A DNA stretch of 64,000 bases, taken from positions 45,591 to 109,590 of the forward strand of contig JBBCXB010000009.1 of NCBI GenBank assembly GCA_037145635.1, given 5' to 3'. Shown here piece after piece: positions 1-8,757 of the stretch. Position 1 is the stretch's first letter; each line of letters begins with the position of its first letter. A program made the position numbers and the translations under genes. Below the pieces are notes generated by a model. That model saw nothing but the letters and a program-made list of their open reading frames with translations, made no database searches and was not told where the DNA came from. The stretch comes from JAATFS01 sp037145635 (GTDB lineage Bacteria; Pseudomonadota; Gammaproteobacteria; Xanthomonadales; Xanthomonadaceae).

Positions 1-194
1 GCGTCGCCGCAGACCGTCCTGGCCGGCGGCGACGCGCGGGCTCGACGTGCAGGCTCGTTCGGGGACCGGCCGCCGCGGGCGTACGCCTGGCGCCGCGGCG
101 CGCCGGGTCCGCGCTGGCCGCGTTGCGCCCGGCGTGGCTCGGACACGGGCTGCAACCTTCCCTGGGCTAGAATCGGCGGCAGGAGAGCCTGCCC

Positions 195-1088
195 ATGTTC
201 ATCACCCTGATTGCCGTGATCGTCGCGCTCATGCTGGGCCACGTCGCCCCCGCGCAGGCCGCCGCGTTGCGCCGCTTCGGCTGGTTCGGCGAGTGGCTGC
301 GGCGGCTGGACGGCCACGCCGGCGAACGCGGCGTGTGGCGCGGGCGCTATGGCATCGCGCTGGCGCTGCTGCCGCCGCTGGCCGGGGTGGCGCTGCTGCA
401 GTGGGCGTTCGACGACGTCTGGCACGGGTTTTTGTCGCTGCTGTTCGGCGTGGCCGTGCTGGCCTGGACCTGGGGGCCGCGCGATCTCGACCGCGACGTG
501 GAGGCGGTGATCGATGCCGACGACGCGGCCGCGCGCCGGCTGGCGGTGGCCCAGCTGCAGGCCGCCGGCGGCAGCCTGCGCGCGGACACGCCGTCGCTGG
601 TCGAGGCGGTCGTGGTCAACGGCCTGCGGCGCTGGTTCGCGGTGCTGTTCTGGTTCCTGTGCCTGGGCCCGATCGGCGCGGTGCTGTACCGGCTCGTGGC
701 GCTGGCGGTGGAGAGCCCGCTGGCGGCGCGCCTGCCGCTCGCCAACGCGCACGGTGCGCGCAGCGTGCTCGCCGTGCTGGAATGGCCGGTGGCGCAGCTG
801 ATGACGCTGTCGATGGCGCTGGTGGGCAACTTCGATACGGTGTTCCGCGCCTGGCGCGAGGCGCACGGCGGCCGCTGGTCGCTGGAGCCGGTGTTCCTGG
901 GCGCGGTGGCGCGCGCCAGCGTGCGCGCCGAGCTGCGCGAGGAAGCGCACGACTACACCGAGGTCGGGCTGGTCCCGGTCTGGCGGCGCCTGCCCGAGGT
1001 CCGCGACGCGATGAGCCTGATGTGGCGCGTGCTGCTGCTGTGGATGGTGGTGCTGGCGCTGCTGGTGATCGCCGGCTGGGTGCGCTGA
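195..1088 (+). CDS. ampE: AmpE-family inner-membrane protein
   Basis: This 297-residue protein resembles AmpE, an inner-membrane protein linked in enterobacteria to AmpD and beta-lactamase induction signalling. Hydrophobic stretches lie at about residues 1-20, 55-95, 140-175 and 270-297. The segment GPRDLDRDVEAVIDADD near residue 95 is the part I recognise as typical of xanthomonad AmpE. The ATG is chosen because AGGAGAG sits 7 bases upstream (181-187). A -10-like TAGAAT lies at 168-173 without a convincing -35. Its usual partner ampD is not visible; only 194 bases precede the gene. The in-cell role is inferred from the family. Confidence 0.82.
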   Translation: MFITLIAVIVALMLGHVAPAQAAALRRFGWFGEWLRRLDGHAGERGVWRGRYGIALALLPPLAGVALLQWAFDDVWHGFLSLLFGVAVLAWTWGPRDLDRDVEAVIDADDAAARRLAVAQLQAAGGSLRADTPSLVEAVVVNGLRRWFAVLFWFLCLGPIGAVLYRLVALAVESPLAARLPLANAHGARSVLAVLEWPVAQLMTLSMALVGNFDTVFRAWREAHGGRWSLEPVFLGAVARASVRAELREEAHDYTEVGLVPVWRRLPEVRDAMSLMWRVLLLWMVVLALLVIAGWVR

Positions 1089-1127
1089 GGCGACCCGCAC
1101 GGCGGTGCGACCGCCCCCTCGGTTTCT

Positions 1128-1541
1128 TCAGCCCGGCGCGAGCAGGGTGAACGGGTACCAAGGCAGATTGCGGGCCACCCAGAACCCCGGCAGCAACAGC
1201 AGCCACACCTTCGGCTCCAGCACCCAGCGCATCAGCGGCTGCAGCGGGCGCGGCTGCCAGCCCGAGGACCAGGCCACCATCAGCGGCACCAGCGGCAGCA
1301 CGCTCATGGCCAGCGGGTTCATCGAGAACGCGCGCCCCAGGTCGCCGTGCACCAGCGCGTGCAGGGCGCGGGTGAGCCCGCAGCCGATGCAGTAGTGGCC
1401 GGTGACCGCGTAGAACATGCATGGCGGAAACGGATTGCCCGCGGCATTGGGATCGTAGTGGCGCAGCACCCACACGCCGGCACCGGCCGCAAGCGCGGCC
1501 GATGCCAGCCCGGTGATCTTCAACCAGCGAGGTGCGTTCAC
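1128..1541 (-). CDS. DUF2752 small membrane protein
   Basis: A 137-residue protein with the DUF2752 signature: a Pro-Cys near residue 40, then TGHYCIGCGLTRALHALVHG, which places a CxGCGxTRA motif beside a hydrophobic helix. Three or four hydrophobic segments suggest an integral membrane protein. The biochemical role of the family is not known. The start is a GTG (1539-1541), because the frame has no nearby ATG. It lies 13 bases downstream of the CD225 gene's stop, so the two are probably co-transcribed; this pairing is common in relatives. Confidence 0.82.
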   Translation of the reverse strand: MNAPRWLKITGLASAALAAGAGVWVLRHYDPNAAGNPFPPCMFYAVTGHYCIGCGLTRALHALVHGDLGRAFSMNPLAMSVLPLVPLMVAWSSGWQPRPLQPLMRWVLEPKVWLLLLPGFWVARNLPWYPFTLLAPG

Positions 1542-1554
1542 CGGCCCGGGTCGG

Positions 1555-1893
1555 TCAGGACTGGTACTGCTGCATCATCTGCAGGTAGGTCTCGGTGCCG
1601 CCGGTGGCGAACACCACGATGTTGATCAGCAGGCCGATGATGGCGAAGGCGGTGGCCACCCAGCACCAGGTCTTGGCATTGGACGAGGCCCGGCGCGCGC
1701 CGTCGATGTCGCCCTGGTTGAGCAGGCCGTTGACCTTGGCCGCGAACACGATCGCGACGATGCCGATCAGGCCCAGCGGGCAGCACAGGCAGGTGGCCAG
1801 CACGGTGGAGATGATGGCCCACGCGAGGTGGTTGGGGATCGCGGCCTGGGTGCCGGCCGGGGTGCCGACGAGGGGGGGCGGGACTGCGCTCAT
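1555..1893 (-). CDS. CD225/dispanin-family membrane protein
   Basis: A 112-residue protein with a proline-rich N-terminus and two hydrophobic segments. The core around CLCCPLGLIGIVAIVFAAKV followed by LNQGDIDGARRASSNAK matches the CD225/dispanin (IFITM-like) family. Bacterial members are of unknown function and are thought to act on membranes. A longer open frame reaches to 2169, but the ATG at 1893 is chosen because it has AAGGAG at ideal spacing. It forms a probable two-gene unit with the DUF2752 gene downstream. Confidence 0.85.
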   Translation of the reverse strand: MSAVPPPLVGTPAGTQAAIPNHLAWAIISTVLATCLCCPLGLIGIVAIVFAAKVNGLLNQGDIDGARRASSNAKTWCWVATAFAIIGLLINIVVFATGGTETYLQMMQQYQS

Positions 1894-2295
1894 GGTGAAA
1901 CTCCTTGGGTGATGGGGGGATGGGTGATGGGGGGGAACGATGGCCGCGCGCCGGGGCGCCTGGCACGCGGGTGGCGGAGGCGCCACCGCGGCCCTTCGCG
2001 CTGCGCGGCGGCGGCCCCGGGCAGGGACGGGAAGCGCAGGCACGGCGATGCGGCGGCGGAGACACCCGGCCCGGCGGCCGTGGGTAGTGCGGTCGATGTC
2101 ATCAGAACTCCCCCGGTCACGGATCCTTCCGCCCGCATGCGCGGCATGCGGCAACGCGTCGCGCTGCACGACGGTGGCGCAAGCCTACCGGCGCGGCTGC
2201 GGATACGCAAAGCCGGCGCATGCGCACCGGCGGTGCAGGCCGCCGCGATGCACCGCACGCCACGGCCGGCCCGCCGCAGCGTGCGGCGCGAAGGC
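1894..2295. other. Intergenic stretch between CD225 gene and MFS-acyltransferase gene
   Basis: No gene is supported here. The only structure I see is a G-rich direct repeat at 1907-1937 (unit GGGTGATGGGGGGAT, about two copies), immediately upstream of the CD225 ribosome-binding site, so its transcript strand is C-rich. The promoter of the CD225-DUF2752 unit presumably lies in this stretch, but no clear -35/-10 pair can be named. Confidence 0.5.
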
Positions 2296-4185
2296 CTAGG
2301 CGTGGTCGCCGCGCAGCCCCCGCACCTGCTGCTCGAGCACGGCCGCGCGCGCCTGCGCAGGATCGAGCGGTGCGCCGGCGACCACGTCGATCTGCGCGCG
2401 GAAGCGCCGCGGCACCCGCATGCGGCCCAGCCGCGAATCGCGCCGGCTCCACATGCTGCTCCACATCCCGCGCAGCGCCATCGGCACCACCGGCACCGGC
2501 CGCCGCGCCAGGATCTTCTCCACGCCGGACTTGAACGGGGCGATGGCGCCGTCGCGGGTCAGCGCCCCTTCGGGGAAGATGCAGACCAGCTCGCCGTCGG
2601 CCAGCGCGGCGTCGATCTCGTCGAACGCGCGCTGCATCAGCGCCGGGTTCTCGCGCGCGCCGGCGATCGGGATCGCCTTGGCGGTGCGGAAGATCCAGCT
2701 CATCACCGGGATGTTGAAGATCCGGTAGTACATGACGAAGCGCACCGGCCGCGGGATCGTGGCCGACAGGATCAGCGCGTCCATGTAGCTGACGTGGTTG
2801 CAGACGATCAGCGCCGCGCCCTCGTCCGGCACCGACTTCTCGATGTCCTGCGGCCGCAGCCGGTACAGCGCGCTCACCAGCAGCCAGCTGAGGAAGCGCA
2901 TCAGGAACTCGGGCACGATGCTGAAGATCCAGATCGCCACCACGGTGTTGGCGATGGCCAGCGCCAGGAACACCTGCGGGATGCTCCAGCCGAGGAAGCG
3001 CTGCACGACGATGCCGATGACCGCCGCGGCGACGATGAACAGCGAGTTCTGGATGTTGAGGCCGGCGATCACCCGCGACAGCTCCGCGCGCGGGGTGCGG
3101 CTCTGGATCAGCGCGAACAGCGGCACCACGAAGAAGCCGGTGAACACGCCGATGCCGACCAGGTCGGCGACGATGCGCCAGCTGCCGGGCTGCTGCAGGA
3201 AGCGGCCGATGTCCAGGCCCGCCAGCAGCGCCTGCCCGGGCCGGGCGAAGTACAGGTCCAGCATGAAGGCGCTGACGCCGAACGCGCCCAGCGGCACCAG
3301 CCCGATCTCGACGGTGCGGCCGGACAGCTTCTCGCACAGCAGCGAGCCGGTGCCGGTGCCGATGGAGAACAGCGCCAGCGCGAACACGTACAGCTCCTGG
3401 CGCCCGCCGAGGTTGATCTCGGCGTAGCTGGGCAGCTGCGCGGTGAGCACGGTACCGATGAACCAGAACCACGACACCCCGAGCACGGCGTTGCGGACCG
3501 CCAGCGTGCGCCGGGTCAGGCGCATGATCGCGAGCGATTCGGGGACCGGGTTCCAGTTGATCTTCAGCGCCGGCGCGCCGGCATCGACCCGCGGCACCCG
3601 CCGCGCGACCAGGTTGCCGGCGACGGCGATCGCGATCACCGCGGTGGCGGCGGCGACCGGGCCCTGGCTGCCGGCGATCTGGAAGATCAGCCCGCCGAAG
3701 ATCATGCCGCACAGGATCGAGATCGAGGTGCCCATCTCCACCAGGCCGTTGCCGCCGGTAAGCTCCTCCGGCTTGAGCACCGACGGCAGGATGGAGTACT
3801 TCACCGGGCCGAACAGCGTGGACTGCAGGCCGGTGCAGAACAGCGCCACCAGCAGCACCGCCATGTTCTCGGTGAAGAAGCCCACCGCGGCCAGCGACAT
3901 GATCGCGATCTCCATGGTGGTGGTGATCACGATCAGGCGCTGCTTCTCCAGCTTCTCGGCGATTTGCCCGGCCAGCGCGGAGAACAGGAAGTACGGCAGG
4001 ATGAACAGCGCCGGCGCCAGGTTGGTGTAGAGCGTGCGCTGGGCGTCGTCGACGCCCAGGTAGAACAGCAGGCCGATGATGGCCTGGCGGTAGACGTTGT
4101 CGTTGAAGGCGCCCAGCGCCTGGACGGTGAAGAACGGCAGGAAGCGACGCTGCTTCAGAAGGGCAAACTGGTTGTGGCCGGACAT
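2296..4185 (-). CDS. MFS transporter fused to a PlsC-type acyltransferase
   Basis: A 629-residue two-domain protein. Residues 1 to about 410 form a major facilitator transporter, beginning with ALLKQRRFLPFFTVQALGAF. Residues about 440-629 form a 1-acyl-glycerophosphate acyltransferase domain with the catalytic HxxxxD motif in NHVSYMD (473-479) and the FPEG motif in FPEGALT (547-553). The layout parallels the LplT-Aas system, in which a lysophospholipid flippase works with an acyltransferase that re-acylates the imported lysolipid. No AMP-binding acyl-ACP synthetase domain is present, so it needs an acyl donor made elsewhere. AAGGAG precedes the ATG. The flippase role is inferred. Confidence 0.88.
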   Translation of the reverse strand: MSGHNQFALLKQRRFLPFFTVQALGAFNDNVYRQAIIGLLFYLGVDDAQRTLYTNLAPALFILPYFLFSALAGQIAEKLEKQRLIVITTTMEIAIMSLAAVGFFTENMAVLLVALFCTGLQSTLFGPVKYSILPSVLKPEELTGGNGLVEMGTSISILCGMIFGGLIFQIAGSQGPVAAATAVIAIAVAGNLVARRVPRVDAGAPALKINWNPVPESLAIMRLTRRTLAVRNAVLGVSWFWFIGTVLTAQLPSYAEINLGGRQELYVFALALFSIGTGTGSLLCEKLSGRTVEIGLVPLGAFGVSAFMLDLYFARPGQALLAGLDIGRFLQQPGSWRIVADLVGIGVFTGFFVVPLFALIQSRTPRAELSRVIAGLNIQNSLFIVAAAVIGIVVQRFLGWSIPQVFLALAIANTVVAIWIFSIVPEFLMRFLSWLLVSALYRLRPQDIEKSVPDEGAALIVCNHVSYMDALILSATIPRPVRFVMYYRIFNIPVMSWIFRTAKAIPIAGARENPALMQRAFDEIDAALADGELVCIFPEGALTRDGAIAPFKSGVEKILARRPVPVVPMALRGMWSSMWSRRDSRLGRMRVPRRFRAQIDVVAGAPLDPAQARAAVLEQQVRGLRGDHA

Positions 4186-4294
4186 GCAGGCTCCTTGGCG
4201 GACGCGCGCAGCCTAGCAGGTTCGCCGGCGGCGGCCGCGGGCGCGCACGGGGCGGTGCAATGGCTGGGACGGCGCTATGCGGGCGCCGCCTCGT

Positions 4295-5167
4295 TCACGC
4301 CTGCCGCTGCCGCAGCAGCGCGATGAAGGCGCGCGCGGCCGGGGTCGGGTCCGGCCGCCAGGTGGCGTAGGTGAGGAAGCGGAAGCGTTCCTTCAGCCGC
4401 ACCACGGCGACGTCGCGCATCACCGCGGCGATGGTGTGCGGCACCACCGCCACGCCCAGGTCCTCGACCACCAGCTGGCGCAGCAGGTCGGCGTGGCTGA
4501 CCTCGTACTGCAGGCGCTGGCGCAGGCCGGCCGCGGCGAACGCGGCATCGATCACGCCGCGCACGCCGGCGCCGGCGCTCAGGCCGGCCATCGGCAGGTC
4601 GTCGAGGTCGCGCAGCGCCACCTGCCGGCGCGTGGCGAAGCGGTGGGTGCGCGCGACGATCAGCGACAGCCCCTCCTCGTGCAGCAGCAGGCGCTGCTCC
4701 GGCAGCGCCACGTCCGGGCCGACGCCCACCAGCGCCACGTCCAGCCGGCCTTCGGCCAGGTCCTGCAGCAGCGCATCGCTCATGCCGGTGCGCAGGTGCA
4801 CGTCGACCGCGCTGTGGGCCTGGCGGAAGCCGCGTAGCAGCGCCGCCACCGGCACCGCGGTGAGCGAGGAGATGAAGCCGATCTGGATGCGGCCGCGCAC
4901 GCTGCCCAGCGCCTGCGCCATCTCGTCGTGCAGGCGCTCGGCCGCGCCCAGGGTGGCGCGGGCGTTGTGCAGGAACACCTCGCCGGCGGCGGTGGCGCGC
5001 ACCTGGCGGGCACCGCGCTCGAACAGGCGCGCGCCCAGGCTCGCCTCGATCTTGGCGATCTGGTGGCTCAGCGCCGACTGCACGGTGTGGCAGCGGCGCG
5101 CGGCGGCGGTGAAGCTGCCCTCCTCGGCCACGGCCACGGCGAACTCGAGCTGGCGCAGGGTGAACAC
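4295..5167 (-). CDS. LysR-family transcriptional regulator
   Basis: A 290-residue LysR-type regulator. The N-terminal winged helix-turn-helix spans residues 1-60 (LRQLEFAVAVAEEGSFTAAA, then SALSHQIAKIEASLGARLFE), followed by a two-lobed co-inducer-binding domain. The start is GTG at 5165-5167, with AAGGGAG 7 bases upstream; the frame continues upstream but that region is the divergent promoter. The MFS exporter at 5267 is divergently transcribed 99 bases away, the classic arrangement in which a LysR protein controls its neighbour and itself. The inducer is unknown. Confidence 0.9.
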   Translation of the reverse strand: MFTLRQLEFAVAVAEEGSFTAAARRCHTVQSALSHQIAKIEASLGARLFERGARQVRATAAGEVFLHNARATLGAAERLHDEMAQALGSVRGRIQIGFISSLTAVPVAALLRGFRQAHSAVDVHLRTGMSDALLQDLAEGRLDVALVGVGPDVALPEQRLLLHEEGLSLIVARTHRFATRRQVALRDLDDLPMAGLSAGAGVRGVIDAAFAAAGLRQRLQYEVSHADLLRQLVVEDLGVAVVPHTIAAVMRDVAVVRLKERFRFLTYATWRPDPTPAARAFIALLRQRQA

Positions 5168-5266
5168 GCTATCTCCCTTCGAGATGGACAGAGTGAAAAC
5201 AATACATTGGCACGATTGCAGCCGCATCGGCAGACTGGCCGGCCTCTTTCCCGGACGTCCCCGCGC

Positions 5267-6472
5267 ATGAATCCTTCCTCGCCCGCTCCGCTGTCGCGCG
5301 GGCTGGTGCTGCTGATGGCCGTGGCCACTGGCCTGGCGGTGGCCAGCAACTACTACGCGCAGCCGCTGCTGCAGACGCTGGCGCAGACCTTTTCGATCGA
5401 CGTGCGCAGCGCCGGTGCGGTGGTGACCACCGCGCAGCTGTCCTATGCGGCGGGCCTGCTGCTGCTGGTGCCGCTGGGCGACCGTTTCGAGCGCCGCGGC
5501 CTGATCGTGGGGCTGTACGCGCTCAGCGCCGTGGGCCTGGTGATCAGCGCGGCCTCCGGCAGCTTCGCGATGCTGCTGGTCGGCACCCTGGTCACCGGGG
5601 CGAGCTCGGTGGCGGCGCAGATCCTGGTGCCGTTCGCGGCGACCCTGGCCGCGCCGCACGAACGCGGCAAGGTGATCGGCACGGTGATGAGCGGCCTGCT
5701 GCTGGGCATCCTGCTGGCGCGCACGGTGTCCGGGCTGCTCGCCGGCGCCGGCGGCTGGCACACGGTGTACTGGGTCGCGGCCGGCCTGACGCTGGCGGTG
5801 GCGGCGCTGCTGTGGCGCGCGCTGCCGCGCCATCCCGGCCAGCCGGGGCTGTCGTACCCGCAGCTGATCGGCTCGGTGCTGGCACTGCTGCGCGACGAGC
5901 CGGTGCTGCGCGCGCGCTCGGTGCTGGGCGGGCTGATCTTCGCCGGGTTCAGCATGTTCTGGACCACGCTGGCGTTCCTGCTGTCCAGCCCGGCCTACGG
6001 CTACGGCACCGCGGTGATCGGGCTGTTCGGCCTGATCGGCGCGGCCGGCGCGCTGGCCGCCAACCTGTCGGGCAAGCTGTCCGACCGCGGCGCCGGGCAC
6101 TGGGTGACCTGGGGCGGGCTGGCGATGCTGCTGCTGTCGTGGGGCCTGCTGGCGGCGGCGCCGCATTCGCTGTGGCTGCTGGTCGCCGGCGTGCTGCTGC
6201 TGGACATCGCGGTGCAGGGCGTGCACATCGGCAACCAGAGCGTGATCTACCAGCTGGATCCGGCCGCGCGCAACCGCATCACCTCGGCCTACATCACCTG
6301 CTACTTCATCGGCGGGGCCGTGGGGTCCAGCCTGGGCACGGCGGCCTATGCGCGCGCCGGCTGGAACGGCGTGGTGGCCGGCGGCGCGCTGCTCGCGGCG
6401 GCGGCGCTGGCGTGGACCGCGCTCACCTCGCGGCCGCGGCCGCCGGCTGCGGCCGCGCCGCCACCGCGGTGA
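5267..6472 (+). CDS. MFS transporter (YnfM/arabinose-efflux-like)
   Basis: A 401-residue, 12-helix major facilitator. The loop after helix 2 carries GDRFERRGLIVGLYALSAVG, a form of the MFS motif A, and the repeat in the second half is GKLSDRGAGHW. The opening ASNYYAQPLLQTLAQTF is typical of the YnfM-like drug/metabolite exporters. The ATG at 5267 follows the divergent LysR promoter. Its substrate cannot be read from the sequence. The 3' end overlaps the convergent YccS-like gene by 50 bases (6423-6472). Confidence 0.86.
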   Translation: MNPSSPAPLSRGLVLLMAVATGLAVASNYYAQPLLQTLAQTFSIDVRSAGAVVTTAQLSYAAGLLLLVPLGDRFERRGLIVGLYALSAVGLVISAASGSFAMLLVGTLVTGASSVAAQILVPFAATLAAPHERGKVIGTVMSGLLLGILLARTVSGLLAGAGGWHTVYWVAAGLTLAVAALLWRALPRHPGQPGLSYPQLIGSVLALLRDEPVLRARSVLGGLIFAGFSMFWTTLAFLLSSPAYGYGTAVIGLFGLIGAAGALAANLSGKLSDRGAGHWVTWGGLAMLLLSWGLLAAAPHSLWLLVAGVLLLDIAVQGVHIGNQSVIYQLDPAARNRITSAYITCYFIGGAVGSSLGTAAYARAGWNGVVAGGALLAAAALAWTALTSRPRPPAAAAPPPR

Positions 6473-8663
6473 CCGCGTCGGCGGCGGCGCGCAGCTTGGG
6501 CAGCAGCCGCAGCATCAGCGCCAGCTGGTTGCGCACCAGCCGGCGCTTGGCGTCGTCGACCCCAGCGTCGCCTTCCAGCGCATCGGCCAGCGCCACCTCG
6601 GCGCGCTCGTCGGCCTGCGGCAGCGCCTGCCGGCGCGACAGCGCGTCGGCCAGCGCGGCCAGGCCCTGCTCCAGGTAGCGGCCGGCCTCGTCCAGCGCCG
6701 GGTCGCCGGCCTCGGCCAGTGCGCCGCGGTGCGCGCCCAGCGCCGACAGGTAGCCGAGCAGGGTGTTGGACAGCGCCAGGAAGCGGAAGCCGGCATCCAG
6801 GTTGCGGCGGTAGCGGCCGGGTTCGCGCAGCATGTTCGACAGCGCCACCGACAGCGCCGCGTCGGCGTTGTGCATGTCGCGCCGGGCGATGCGGTACGGC
6901 AGGTCGTCGCGCATGCCCGAGCGGTACTGCTCCAGCACCTGGGCCAGGTAGCGGGCGCAGCTGGACAGCACGGTGGCCATCACCAGGTACAGGCGCCGGC
7001 CCTGCCAGTCGGGCAGGATCAGGAACGAGGCAGCCGCGGCGATCGCGCAGCCGATCAGGGTGTCGACCAGGCGCGGCCAGATCAGCACGAAGCCGTCGCC
7101 GAGCAGGTTAAAGCAGAACAGCGCCATCACCGTGATCGCGGCGGTGGCCAGCACGTAGCGGTCGGTGCGGGTGACGAAGAACAGCAGCGCCGCGCCCAGC
7201 GCGAGCAGCAGCTGCATCTCGATGCCCTCGAACAGCTGCATCAGCGCCCAGGTCGCGACCAGGCCGATCAAGGTGCCGGCGATGCGCTGGGCCAGCCGCA
7301 GCCGGGTGGCGCCGTAGTTGGGCCGGCACACGAAGGCGGTGGTCAGCAGGATCCAGTAGCCGTTGTCGGCATGCACCGACTGCATGACGGCGTAGCCGAC
7401 CATCAGCGCGATGGCCATGCGCAGGCCATGGCGGAACAGCACCGAGCCCGGCGTGAGCTGCTGGCCGATGCGCACCGCCATCTCGCGCAGGGTGTGCGGC
7501 GAGGAATCGCGCAGTCGGGTGTCGAGGGTGTCGCTGGTGGTGTCGGACTGTGCCGCTTCCGACAGCCGCCGCTCGATGCTCTGCAGGTTGGTGACCAGCA
7601 GTTCCAGCGAGCCGAGCAGGCGCGCCTGGCGCGGGTCGGCGTGGGCATGCAGGAAGTCCAGCGACTGGCGCAGGTCGGTGGTGGCCAGGTGGGTCTGCTC
7701 GCCGTACTCGAACGACTGGCGCAGCCGGATCGCCTCGCCCAGCGCCGCGCAGGCCTTGCCCTGCAGCGCCAGCAGGCGCTGGCAGCGGTACAGCACGTCG
7801 CTGTGGAAGAAGGCGTCGGTCAGTGCCTCGTACGGATAGTGCGAGGAGCTGGCGCGCTCGTGGAAGTCCTGCGCCATGTAGTACAGGCGGAAGTACACGC
7901 CGGACTGCACGCCGGGCCGGCCGGAGCGGCCGAAGCGGCTCATGATCGCGGTCTTGGCGGCGTTGAGCGCCGCCACCACGCGCGCGTTCTGCTCGGCCAG
8001 CGCCAGCCGCCGCGCGTGCAGGTCGCTCTGGCGCACCGGCTCGAACAGGTCGGCCTTGAGCCGCAGGTAGCGCCCCAGCTCGAAGAACAGCCGCGACAGC
8101 CGCTCGCGCACCGGACGGTTGGCGAACAGGATCGTCCACAGGATCGACAGCACGCCGTACCAGGTGGCGCCGAGCAGCAGCAGCGAGGCGCCGTGCCAGG
8201 CGATGGCCGGGTCGTGGCTGCCGTGCTGGTCCATGCCGATCATCGCGTAGATCGCCAGCGCCACCGTGGCCTGGGCGATGGAGGCATAGCGCTCGCCGAG
8301 CGCACCGAGCAGGGTCAGCGCGAAGGTCGACAGCGCCATCCCGGCCACGAACGCCAGCGGGTACGGGAACAGCAGCACCACCGCCGCGGCGGCCGCGGCG
8401 AAGCACAGCAGCGACAGCAGCACCGACTTGATGCGGCCCAGCCAGTTGTCGTCGGTCTCGGCGATGGCGCTGGCGATGGCGCCGAGGAAGATCGCCGGCA
8501 CCGCGGTCAGCTGGCCGAGGTGCCAGCACACGCCCATTGCCACCGCCAGCGCGATGAACACGCGCAGGCCGTAACTGGCCTTCTCGTGGGCCCACAGGCG
8601 GCTCAGGCGGGATTCGATCGAGGATTTCGGCACGGCGACACGATAGCGCAACGGGAACCGCAT
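6423..8663 (-). CDS. FUSC-family (YccS-like) inner-membrane protein
   Basis: A protein of about 746 residues in the YccS/YhfK group of the fusaric acid resistance (FUSC) superfamily. It has two blocks of hydrophobic helices (residues about 20-160 and 400-530), each followed by a soluble helical region. The second block includes NGYWILLTTAFVCRPNYGAT, the most conserved FUSC segment. Members are thought to export aromatic acids or other small molecules, but YccS itself has no proven substrate. The start is uncertain: ATG 8663 is used, but neither it nor GTG 8633 has a good ribosome-binding site. The 3' end overlaps the MFS gene tail to tail. Confidence 0.85.
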   Translation of the reverse strand: MRFPLRYRVAVPKSSIESRLSRLWAHEKASYGLRVFIALAVAMGVCWHLGQLTAVPAIFLGAIASAIAETDDNWLGRIKSVLLSLLCFAAAAAAVVLLFPYPLAFVAGMALSTFALTLLGALGERYASIAQATVALAIYAMIGMDQHGSHDPAIAWHGASLLLLGATWYGVLSILWTILFANRPVRERLSRLFFELGRYLRLKADLFEPVRQSDLHARRLALAEQNARVVAALNAAKTAIMSRFGRSGRPGVQSGVYFRLYYMAQDFHERASSSHYPYEALTDAFFHSDVLYRCQRLLALQGKACAALGEAIRLRQSFEYGEQTHLATTDLRQSLDFLHAHADPRQARLLGSLELLVTNLQSIERRLSEAAQSDTTSDTLDTRLRDSSPHTLREMAVRIGQQLTPGSVLFRHGLRMAIALMVGYAVMQSVHADNGYWILLTTAFVCRPNYGATRLRLAQRIAGTLIGLVATWALMQLFEGIEMQLLLALGAALLFFVTRTDRYVLATAAITVMALFCFNLLGDGFVLIWPRLVDTLIGCAIAAAASFLILPDWQGRRLYLVMATVLSSCARYLAQVLEQYRSGMRDDLPYRIARRDMHNADAALSVALSNMLREPGRYRRNLDAGFRFLALSNTLLGYLSALGAHRGALAEAGDPALDEAGRYLEQGLAALADALSRRQALPQADERAEVALADALEGDAGVDDAKRRLVRNQLALMLRLLPKLRAAADAVTAVAARPQPAAAAAR

Positions 8664-8757
8664 TATCGCGGTGCAGGGCCGGCCGGTGCGCGTCCGCGGC
8701 CCTGCGCCGCGACCGATGCGGCTACCATGCGGTCCCCCCCTTGCCGAGGTCGTCGCG

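Noticed and set aside
1513..4326. 937-residue plus-strand open frame opposite the MFS-acyltransferase gene
   Set aside because: Very GC-rich DNA keeps antisense frames open; the translation is His/Gln/Arg/Asp-rich junk without domains, whereas the minus strand encodes a clear two-domain protein.
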